This document shows positions 1 to 4,732 of a stretch of DNA of 5,117 nt, in pieces. The position numbers and the translations under genes are program-made. Source of the stretch: Gammaproteobacteria bacterium (GTDB taxonomy: Bacteria > Pseudomonadota > Gammaproteobacteria > SZUA-229); assembly GCA_027858635.1 (NCBI GenBank), contig JAQICG010000324.1, positions 1-5,117 of the forward strand, written 5' to 3'. Position 1 is the first letter of the stretch. Each line of letters opens with the position of its first letter. The notes under the pieces are model-generated. The model did no database searches and was not told the origin of the DNA. It was given only the letters and a program-made list of their open reading frames with translations.

Positions 1-1
1 C

Positions 2-61
2 CCGACCTCCACCTTGCATGTAGAATCAATGCCTGAACTACTGCATAACCCGGAGGCGTGA
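2..61 (+). CDS. Possible C-terminal tail of an upstream gene (partial)
   Basis: Reading from base 2, one + frame stays open for 19 codons and ends at TGA 59-61, giving a tail ending ...ESMPELLHNPEA. The stop lies 4 nt before the next gene's ATG, and that gene's ribosome-binding site (GGAGG, 52-56) would lie inside this tail, as is common in tight operons. The stretch is too short to recognise a family. The other two + frames also stop within the first 60 nt, so the open frame could be chance. The call rests on frame and spacing only. Confidence 0.3.
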   Translation, partial: PTSTLHVESMPELLHNPEA

Positions 62-65
62 AATC

Positions 66-434
66 ATGAGTAAGAAATTATTAATTATTCTGGCTAATTC
101 CGATCCCCAAAACGCCGAAGAGCTCGCCGCCCCTCTCTTTCAGGCGACCGTAGCTGCCGCCATGTCGCACGATGTCGAAATTGTCATCACCGGTAACACC
201 GGCAAGCTGGCGATCATGGATCACGCCGAAGGCCTGGAAATCAACCACGAGACTCACCGTACCATTTACGATGTTATCCAGGAGGCGCATAAGGCCGGGG
301 TCGTCTTCAAGGTGAGTGCACCCACCATTTCGGTCTGGGGCAAAGACCTCATTCCGGAAATTGATGAAAGCGTCGGCACGGCCTATATCATTAAAGAAGC
401 CATGGATGATGAAACCGTCACTTTTACCTATTGA
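66..434 (+). CDS. DsrE-family small protein lacking cysteines
   Basis: This is a 122-residue cytosolic protein with the DsrE/DsrF-like fold pattern. It has an N-terminal beta strand (KKLLIILANSDP, residues 3-14), then a helix with AAPLFQATVAAAM (about 21-33), a second strand (DVEIVITGNTG, about 36-46), a helix (IYDVIQEAHKAG), a third strand (VVFKVSAP) and a final segment (GTAYIIKEAMDDETVTFTY). Length and strand order fit the family. Classical DsrE/TusD proteins carry sulfur on a conserved cysteine near the third strand, but this protein contains no cysteine at all; that region reads KVSAPTISVWG. It therefore cannot be a persulfide carrier in the usual way, and its role is unknown. The start is supported by GGAGG at 52-56, 9 nt before the ATG. 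It lies 37 nt upstream of hpt in the same direction with no visible terminator, so cotranscription is likely. The family call is fairly sure; a function is not assigned. Confidence 0.8.
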   Translation: MSKKLLIILANSDPQNAEELAAPLFQATVAAAMSHDVEIVITGNTGKLAIMDHAEGLEINHETHRTIYDVIQEAHKAGVVFKVSAPTISVWGKDLIPEIDESVGTAYIIKEAMDDETVTFTY

Positions 435-471
435 TGTTTATCCACCCATTACCCTAATGAAGTTTGTTTAA

Positions 472-1023
472 ATGCGTCACTCCAGTGAAGATCTTGAAAA
501 GGTTTTATCCAGAGCCAGTTTGATTTATAGCAGCAGTCAGGTTTCCGCCGCGATAGATGCCATCGCCGCTCAGCTCAATGAGCGACTAAAAGCCACGCAG
601 CCGCTGTTACTGTGCGTCATGAATGGCGGCCTGGTTTTCACCGGGCATCTGCTCACGCGCCTGACTTGTTTTCCACAGGTTGATTATATCCACGCCACAC
701 GTTACCGAAACCAGACCACCGGCAGCACCCTGGACTGGCGCGTCTACCCCAGTGTGGATTTGAAAAATCGTACAGTGGTCATTCTCGATGACATTCTTGA
801 TGAAGGCGTGACGCTGAAAGCCATCGTTGATTACTGCTACGAGCAGGGCGCCAAAGAAGTCGTGAGCGCCGTACTGGTCAGGAAAAAACATAGCCGTTGC
901 ATCGAAGGTCTGGAAAGCGATTATGTTGGTCTGGAAGTTGAAGATCGTTACGTTTTCGGTTTCGGCATGGACTACCAGTCACAGCTTCGACATCTCAACG
1001 GCATTTATGCCTTAAGTGAATAA
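472..1023 (+). CDS. hpt: Hypoxanthine-guanine phosphoribosyltransferase
   Basis: The 183-residue type I phosphoribosyltransferase is predicted to join hypoxanthine or guanine to PRPP, giving IMP or GMP in cytosolic purine salvage. The PRPP-binding loop is at residues 102-115 (VVILDDILDEGVTL), with the acidic pair D106-D107 and the loop D110-E111-G112. An early CVMNGGLVF segment (48-56) matches the pyrophosphate-binding loop region. VRKKH (136-140) supplies the usual base-contacting lysine region, and the C-terminal DRYVFGFGMDYQ (158-169) matches the family's hood segment. The loop reads DEG rather than the commoner DTG or DSG; from memory this is normal in the gammaproteobacterial subgroup, and the DYIHATRYRNQTTG stretch also fits that subgroup. 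The ATG has only a weak Shine-Dalgarno (GAAG, 459-462). The next gene starts 1 nt after the stop and encodes a phosphorylase that would release hypoxanthine, so the pair makes metabolic sense. Confidence 0.92.
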   Translation: MRHSSEDLEKVLSRASLIYSSSQVSAAIDAIAAQLNERLKATQPLLLCVMNGGLVFTGHLLTRLTCFPQVDYIHATRYRNQTTGSTLDWRVYPSVDLKNRTVVILDDILDEGVTLKAIVDYCYEQGAKEVVSAVLVRKKHSRCIEGLESDYVGLEVEDRYVFGFGMDYQSQLRHLNGIYALSE

Positions 1024-1024
1024 T

Positions 1025-1777
1025 ATGACACGCATTGCAATTATTGGCGGCACCGGGCTGGATCAGTTTTCGGTGTTGCAGAATCTACGCACGGAAAAAG
1101 TGGTCACGCCCTATGGCGAAACCTCCAATGTTCTAAACATCGGCAGCCTCGATGGCCATGAGGTTATTTTTCTGCCACGCCACGGCGAGCGCCATAATAT
1201 TGCGCCGCATAATATTAATTATCGCGCCAATCTCTGGGCGCTTAAACAGCAGGGCGTGACACACATCGTCGCGGTCAACGTGGTCGGCGGCATCACCGAA
1301 AACATGCCGCCGGAAAGAATCGTTTTTCCGCATCAGATTATCGACTACACCCATTCACGCCAGCATACCTATTCGGATGAAAATGCCGACAGTGTCATGC
1401 ACATCGATTTTTCACAGCCCTACAGCGAAAGCATTCGCCAGTGTTTGCAGCAGGTGGCCGCCGGGCAAAATATTCAGGCGCAAAGCAGCGCTGTTTATGG
1501 CGCGACTCAAGGTCCCCGACTGGAAACCTCGGCGGAAATATCACGCATGGAGCGAGACGGCTGCGACATCGTGGGCATGACCGGCATGCCCGAAGCGGCA
1601 CTGGCGCGTGAGCTGGATATTGAATATGGCTGTTGCGCGCTGGTGGTGAACTGGGCGGCGGGCAAGGGCGATGATGAACTTATCACCATGCAGCTCATCG
1701 AACAGCACATGCAGGCCGGCATGGCCTCGGTGCGCCGGTTGTTAACCCGCGCCTTACCCGCACTTCTAAAACTATAG
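1025..1777 (+). CDS. S-methyl-5'-thioinosine phosphorylase (PNP/MTAP family)
   Basis: This is a member of the purine nucleoside phosphorylase/MTA phosphorylase family, about 250 residues. It is predicted to split S-methyl-5'-thioinosine with phosphate into hypoxanthine and methylthioribose-1-phosphate. Visible family motifs are the N-terminal phosphate loop IIGGTG, PRHGERHNIAPHNINYRAN, VNVVGGI, GATQGPRLETSAEI and DIVGMTGMPEAALARE. The base-recognition segment reads VVNWAAG. True MTA phosphorylases have aspartate here to bind 6-aminopurine, whereas asparagine fits a 6-oxopurine, so methylthioinosine is preferred over methylthioadenosine as the inferred substrate. I chose ATG 1025, 1 nt after the hpt stop, because TAAGTGA just upstream can serve as a weak ribosome site and homologs begin close to IAIIGGTG. 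A GTG at 1016 would add MNN and overlap hpt by 8 nt. A general purine nucleoside phosphorylase is the main alternative. Confidence 0.88.
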   Translation: MTRIAIIGGTGLDQFSVLQNLRTEKVVTPYGETSNVLNIGSLDGHEVIFLPRHGERHNIAPHNINYRANLWALKQQGVTHIVAVNVVGGITENMPPERIVFPHQIIDYTHSRQHTYSDENADSVMHIDFSQPYSESIRQCLQQVAAGQNIQAQSSAVYGATQGPRLETSAEISRMERDGCDIVGMTGMPEAALARELDIEYGCCALVVNWAAGKGDDELITMQLIEQHMQAGMASVRRLLTRALPALLKL

Positions 1778-1793
1778 AGAACCAGAGTGAACC

Positions 1794-2003
1794 ATGGAAA
1801 TATTTGAACTGGACGGTCATGAATATATCGAGCTGAACAATTTATTAAAAACCACCGGCCTCAGTGAAAGCGGCGGACGCGCCAAAGTAGTCATCGCGGA
1901 AGGCCAGGTAAAAGTGGATGGTAAAGTCGAGCTGCGCAAGCGCAGTAAAATCCGAACCGGTCAGGTCGTCGAGTACGAAGGCCAACAGGTCACGGTAAAA
2001 TAA
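1794..2003 (+). CDS. ybcJ: S4-domain RNA-binding protein, YbcJ family
   Basis: The 69-residue protein is essentially one S4 domain. The helix-turn part (YIELNNLLKTTGLSESGGRAK, about 11-31) leads into the hallmark VVIAEGQVKVDGKVELRKRSKI, where the GQVKVDG turn and the RKRSK basic patch form the RNA-binding surface. It closely matches my recollection of E. coli YbcJ (AEGQVKVDGAVETRKRCKI) in both length and layout. The molecular role of YbcJ is poorly defined; its fold implies binding of structured RNA, probably ribosomal. It starts 16 nt after the phosphorylase stop, with GAGTGA at 1785-1790 as a weak ribosome site. A hairpin follows it before ycaO. The family call is strong; the target RNA is unknown. 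Confidence 0.9.
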   Translation: MEIFELDGHEYIELNNLLKTTGLSESGGRAKVVIAEGQVKVDGKVELRKRSKIRTGQVVEYEGQQVTVK

Positions 2004-2008
2004 TTAAT

Positions 2009-2041
2009 ACCTGAATCCGCGGTTAAGCCACAGATTCAGGT
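2009..2041 (+). terminator. Hairpin between ybcJ and ycaO, possible terminator or attenuator
   Basis: ACCTGAATC (2009-2017) pairs perfectly with GATTCAGGT (2033-2041), a 9-bp stem that starts 6 nt after the ybcJ stop. Inside the 15-nt loop, GGT/GCC can add a short inner helix. The tract after the stem, TATATTCTT, is T-rich but broken by A and C, so intrinsic termination would probably be partial. No separate promoter fits in the 23 nt left before ycaO, which suggests read-through or attenuation rather than a full stop. It may also be an mRNA-stabilising stem. Confidence 0.45.
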
Positions 2042-2064
2042 TATATTCTTAAACGGGAAATAGT

Positions 2065-3819
2065 GTGAAAAATAAAACATATATCAAAGGCAAAGATCGC
2101 GATCTCGAATCCAGCATCGAAACCATGCTGGGTAAACTGGGTGATCTGGGTGTCAACATCGAAGAAGCTTCATGGCTCAACCCGGTGCCGAATGTCTACT
2201 CGGTGCATATCCGCGATAAAGACTGTGGCTTGATGTTCACCAACGGCAAGGGCGCGAGCCGCAAAGCGTGTCTCGCCAGTGCGCTGGGTGAATATTTTGA
2301 ACGCCTCAGCTGTAATTATTTCTTTGCCGATTTTTATCTGGGCGAAGAATTTTCCAAAGGCAAGTTTGTACATTATCCGGATGAGCGCTGGTTCAAGGTC
2401 GAAGACGATAGCACCATGCCCGAAGGTCTGCTCAATGAAGAACTCTGGGATTATTATGATCCGGAAGGTGAACTGAAACCGCGCCAGCTTTTTGATATCA
2501 ATTCCGGAACCGGCGAGCGCGGCATCTGTGCCTTGCCGTATGAACGCCAGCGCGACAGTGAGTTATGCTGGTTCCCGGTAAACATCATCGGCAACATATA
2601 TGTCAGCAATGGCATGTCTGCGGGCAATACCCGCAACGAAGCCCGAGTGCAGAGCCTGTCTGAAGTTTTTGAACGCTACGTTAAAAATAAAATTATCGCC
2701 GAAGGTATCTGCCTGCCGGTCGTGCCGCAGGAAGTCTTAAACCGTTTTCCACTGATCGTCGAATCCATTAACAAGCTCGAAAGTCACGGTTACCATTTGC
2801 ACATTGCTGATGCCTCGCTGGGCGGCCAGTACCCGGTGATGAGCGTTACCCTGATCAACCCGCGCAACGGCTCGGTGTTCGCTTCGTTCGGCGCGCATCC
2901 CAGTTTTGAAGTGGCGCTTGAACGCACCGTTACCGAACTGCTACAGGGCCGTGGCCTGGATCAGCTCGATGGCTTTTTGCCGCCGAGTTTTGATCTCGAC
3001 GAAGTCGCCGATCATCATAATCTGGAAGCGCATTTCATCGACTCCAGCGGTTTGATCGCCTACGACTTTTTCAAGAACAAACCCGATTACGAATTTTACG
3101 ACTGGGACCATGACGGCAACACACATGACGAGTTTTCCTATCTCAGTAAAATTATTCATGACATGGGTAACGATATTTATATCTCCGACTACGAGCATCT
3201 CAATGTTTACGCCTGCCGTATTATTGTGCCGGGCATGTCGGATATTTATCCGGTCGATGATCTGGTCTGGAACAACAACAACGAAGGCGCACTGTTTCGC
3301 GAAGAGATTCTGTCACTGAAGCATCTCGATAAGCAGCAATGGCAAATCATTCTGGAACGTCTCGATGAAGAAGGTTACAGTGATTTTCAGCGTATCGCCG
3401 AATTTATCGGCGTGGCGCCGGATGCCGGCACAGCCTGGGCTGATCTGCGCATCGGCGAACTCAAAGCCATGCTCTGTCTCGCCATCGGTGACGATGAACA
3501 GGCGGCCGAATGGATCGACTGGTGCTTGCAGATCGACCAGCTAAACGAAGTCCGTTCACGCGAATATCGCTGCATGCAGGTGCTGCTCGAAATCAAACTG
3601 GACGAGTCACGTGACTACGACGACTACGTCGAAAGCCTGGCTAAAATGTTCGGCGAAGAAAATGTCAAAATCGGTATCGATCTCATCGAAGGCAGGAAAA
3701 AATTTCACGGCCTGCACAGCCCCGGCTTATCGCTGGATGGATTTAACACGCACAAAAAATTACTCGAAGGCTACGCCAAGTTGCATGAATTTAAAAAGAG
3801 TAACTGGAAAAAAGCCTGA
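2065..3819 (+). CDS. ycaO: YcaO, RimO-associated ribosomal S12 methylthiolation factor
   Basis: This 584-residue protein is collinear with E. coli YcaO (about 586 residues) as I recall it. Shared blocks include EEASWLNPVPNV, FTNGKGAS, ALGEYFERLS, NIIGNIYVSNGMSAGNTRN, EARVQSLSEVFERYVKN, SFGAHPSFEVALERTVTE and ACRIIVPGMSDIYP. YcaO enzymes bind ATP and activate amide backbones; the E. coli member is reported to assist RimO in beta-methylthiolating an aspartate of ribosomal protein S12. ATP/Mg2+ candidate residues are in place: K10, S17, E76, E79, E192, E200, E203 and R204. The YcaO domain fills roughly residues 50-400. The rest (about 420-575) is helical and resembles the TPR-like tail of the E. 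coli protein. It is not an azoline-forming type, since no PxPxP C-terminus or precursor-peptide gene is present. The start is GTG 2065, with GGGA (2055-2058) 6 nt upstream. An acyltransferase gene begins 2 nt after the stop. rimO is not in the window. Confidence 0.95.
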   Translation: MKNKTYIKGKDRDLESSIETMLGKLGDLGVNIEEASWLNPVPNVYSVHIRDKDCGLMFTNGKGASRKACLASALGEYFERLSCNYFFADFYLGEEFSKGKFVHYPDERWFKVEDDSTMPEGLLNEELWDYYDPEGELKPRQLFDINSGTGERGICALPYERQRDSELCWFPVNIIGNIYVSNGMSAGNTRNEARVQSLSEVFERYVKNKIIAEGICLPVVPQEVLNRFPLIVESINKLESHGYHLHIADASLGGQYPVMSVTLINPRNGSVFASFGAHPSFEVALERTVTELLQGRGLDQLDGFLPPSFDLDEVADHHNLEAHFIDSSGLIAYDFFKNKPDYEFYDWDHDGNTHDEFSYLSKIIHDMGNDIYISDYEHLNVYACRIIVPGMSDIYPVDDLVWNNNNEGALFREEILSLKHLDKQQWQIILERLDEEGYSDFQRIAEFIGVAPDAGTAWADLRIGELKAMLCLAIGDDEQAAEWIDWCLQIDQLNEVRSREYRCMQVLLEIKLDESRDYDDYVESLAKMFGEENVKIGIDLIEGRKKFHGLHSPGLSLDGFNTHKKLLEGYAKLHEFKKSNWKKA

Positions 3820-3821
3820 TA

Positions 3822-4427
3822 ATGATTCCTGCGCGGCTGACACATAATGCACCCGCCTCCAGCTTAATCAAATACTGGATAGGCCGGATCTTCATGGCCA
3901 TCACCGGCTGGCGTGTAACTGGCGAAGTGCCACCCTATAAAAAGTTTGTGTTAATCGGTGCGCATCACACCAGTAACTGGGATTTTCCCTTCGGACTGGC
4001 GATGACCTTCATATTCAGAATAAAAACCCAGTGGATGGCCAAACACACCCTGTTTCGCTGGCCAATGGGAATTTTTATGCGTGCATTAGGCGGCATCGCC
4101 GTAGACCGAAAGCGCTCACAGGGCATCACCGAACAAATGACGCAGGCTCTGGAACAGGCCGATAAAATGGTCATCATGATCGCCCCCAGCGGCACACGAA
4201 AAAAAGCACCGCACTGGAAATCAGGCTTCTACCGCATCGCCCATCAGGCCAATGTCCCCATCGTCTGCGCCTCGCTCGATTTCAAACATAAAGTGGCGAA
4301 CATCGGTTTGTCATTGATGCCCAGCGGTGATGTTAAAAAAGACATGGATCGCATTCGTGAGTATTACAAAGATATTCAAGCCAGATATCCAGACAAGGTA
4401 ACGCCGGTGAGACTGGCGGAAGAATAG
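3822..4427 (+). CDS. PlsC-like lysophospholipid acyltransferase family protein
   Basis: The 201-residue protein is a short member of the glycerolipid acyltransferase (PlsC/LPLAT) family, probably peripheral to the inner membrane and acylating a lysophospholipid or related acceptor. The catalytic HX4D motif is H49-TSNW-D54. Motif II is GGIAVDRKR (90-98) and motif IV is VPIVCASLDF (145-154). The motif III position reads APSGTRKK (121-128), where the usual core is EGTR; the glutamate is replaced by serine at 123. Hydrophobic stretches near residues 15-30 and 56-68 could dip into the membrane, and I see no signal peptide. The ATG lies 2 nt after the ycaO stop, so the genes are probably translationally linked, though no functional tie to YcaO is evident. 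ATG 3894 is a less likely alternative start. The exact substrate cannot be told from sequence. Confidence 0.87.
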   Translation: MIPARLTHNAPASSLIKYWIGRIFMAITGWRVTGEVPPYKKFVLIGAHHTSNWDFPFGLAMTFIFRIKTQWMAKHTLFRWPMGIFMRALGGIAVDRKRSQGITEQMTQALEQADKMVIMIAPSGTRKKAPHWKSGFYRIAHQANVPIVCASLDFKHKVANIGLSLMPSGDVKKDMDRIREYYKDIQARYPDKVTPVRLAEE

Positions 4428-4523
4428 TTCAGCTTTGCTTATTATTCTGCCTATATTCAAAAATGACTTGCTCCACACATTCATTTTCAGGCTAAATCCG
4501 TCTATCTTGAGCTTGCGAAAATC

Positions 4524-4536
4524 GATTGTTACAATC
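4524..4536. repeat. Perfect 13-bp palindrome GATTGT-T-ACAATC
   Basis: GATTGT (4524-4529) and ACAATC (4531-4536) are exact inverted copies around a single T. The size would suit a dimeric regulator's operator. It lies about 100 nt upstream of the possible promoter of the transposase gene and about 100 nt downstream of the acyltransferase stop. I do not match it to a known regulator's consensus, and chance remains possible in AT-rich DNA. Confidence 0.35.
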
Positions 4537-4565
4537 AGCAACACGTATCGCGTAACACATAACGC

Positions 4566-4595
4566 GTAGGTACGATTAGCGCAGCGTAATCGTAC
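4566..4595 (+). repeat. REP-like element: GTAG head plus hairpin
   Basis: A GTAG tetranucleotide (4566-4569) directly precedes a perfect 9-bp stem: GTACGATTA (4570-4578) pairs with TAATCGTAC (4587-4595). The GCGCAGCG between them can add two more pairs around a 3-nt loop. A GTAG head followed by an imperfect hairpin is the published hallmark of REP sequences recognised by RAYT transposases, and a RAYT gene starts about 140 nt downstream. The GCGCAGCG loop also recalls a widespread proteobacterial repeat with a GCGMAGCG-type centre. Only this one copy is in the window, so that it is repeated in the genome is inferred. Confidence 0.65.
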
Positions 4596-4613
4596 GCATG
4601 CATCTGAAGGGAG

Positions 4614-4627
4614 CAGGGTCGGACCTG
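4614..4627 (+). repeat. Small hairpin CAGG-GTCGGA-CCTG
   Basis: CAGG (4614-4617) pairs with CCTG (4624-4627) around a 6-nt loop. The overlapping GGTC-G-GACC (4617-4625) is a competing palindrome. It follows the REP-like element by about 20 nt and precedes the transposase gene. It may belong to the RAYT element's flank, but four base pairs alone is weak support. Confidence 0.25.
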
Positions 4628-4636
4628 TACAACTGA

Positions 4637-4664
4637 TTGAATAATAGGTTAAAACCGTTAAAAT
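4637..4664 (+). promoter_or_regulatory. Possible sigma-70 promoter for the RAYT gene
   Basis: TTGAAT (4637-4642; 4 of 6 to TTGACA) and TAAAAT (4659-4664; 5 of 6 to TATAAT) are separated by 16 nt. Transcription would begin near 4671, about 60 nt before the presumed start codon. The fit is fair, but the surroundings are AT-rich, so chance matches are expected. Confidence 0.35.
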
Positions 4665-4717
4665 AGGCGTACATATAGCGCTTAAACAGCCAATTCAAAG
4701 GTATAAATCACCGCTTT

Positions 4718-4729
4718 AAGGGAGGAGAG
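4718..4729 (+). promoter_or_regulatory. Strong ribosome-binding site facing an ATA codon
   Basis: AAGGGAGGAGAG is a near-ideal anti-16S match. Its GGAGG core (4721-4725) ends 7 nt before ATA 4733-4735, exactly where the RAYT start codon should be. This fixes the expected start even though that codon is not ATG, GTG or TTG. Confidence 0.75.
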
Positions 4730-4732
4730 CAC

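Larger units (their letters stand above)
4428..4732. other. AT-rich intergenic region holding REP-like structures
   Basis: This 305-nt stretch has no convincing gene on either strand. An open frame on the - strand (4311-4544) overlaps the acyltransferase end and looks like chance. The region holds a 13-bp palindrome (4524-4536), a GTAG-headed hairpin (4566-4595), a smaller hairpin (4614-4627), a possible promoter (4637-4664) and a strong ribosome-binding site (4718-4729). No terminator for the acyltransferase gene is obvious at its 5' end. The arrangement fits the 5' flank of a RAYT gene. Confidence 0.7.

Noticed and set aside
607..891. Open frame on the - strand of 94 codons inside hpt
   Set aside because: The + strand carries the PRPP-binding loop and all hpt motifs; the antisense translation shows no domain.
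2941..3198. Open frame on the - strand of 85 codons inside ycaO
   Set aside because: It is antisense to strongly conserved YcaO coding sequence; such shadows are expected there.
2065..3819. YcaO as part of an azoline/thioamide peptide (RiPP) cluster
   Set aside because: The protein is collinear with the housekeeping E. coli YcaO, lacks the PxPxP tail of azoline cyclodehydratases, and has no partner E1-like, dehydrogenase or precursor gene beside it.
4311..4544. Open frame on the - strand of 77 codons
   Set aside because: It overlaps the 3' end of the well-supported acyltransferase gene, has no ribosome site I can see, and its translation matches no family I know.
4549..4568. Two CGCGTA copies (4549-4554 and 4563-4568) as a repeat or CRISPR-like unit
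   Set aside because: Only two 6-nt copies occur; no regular repeat-spacer structure is present anywhere in the window.
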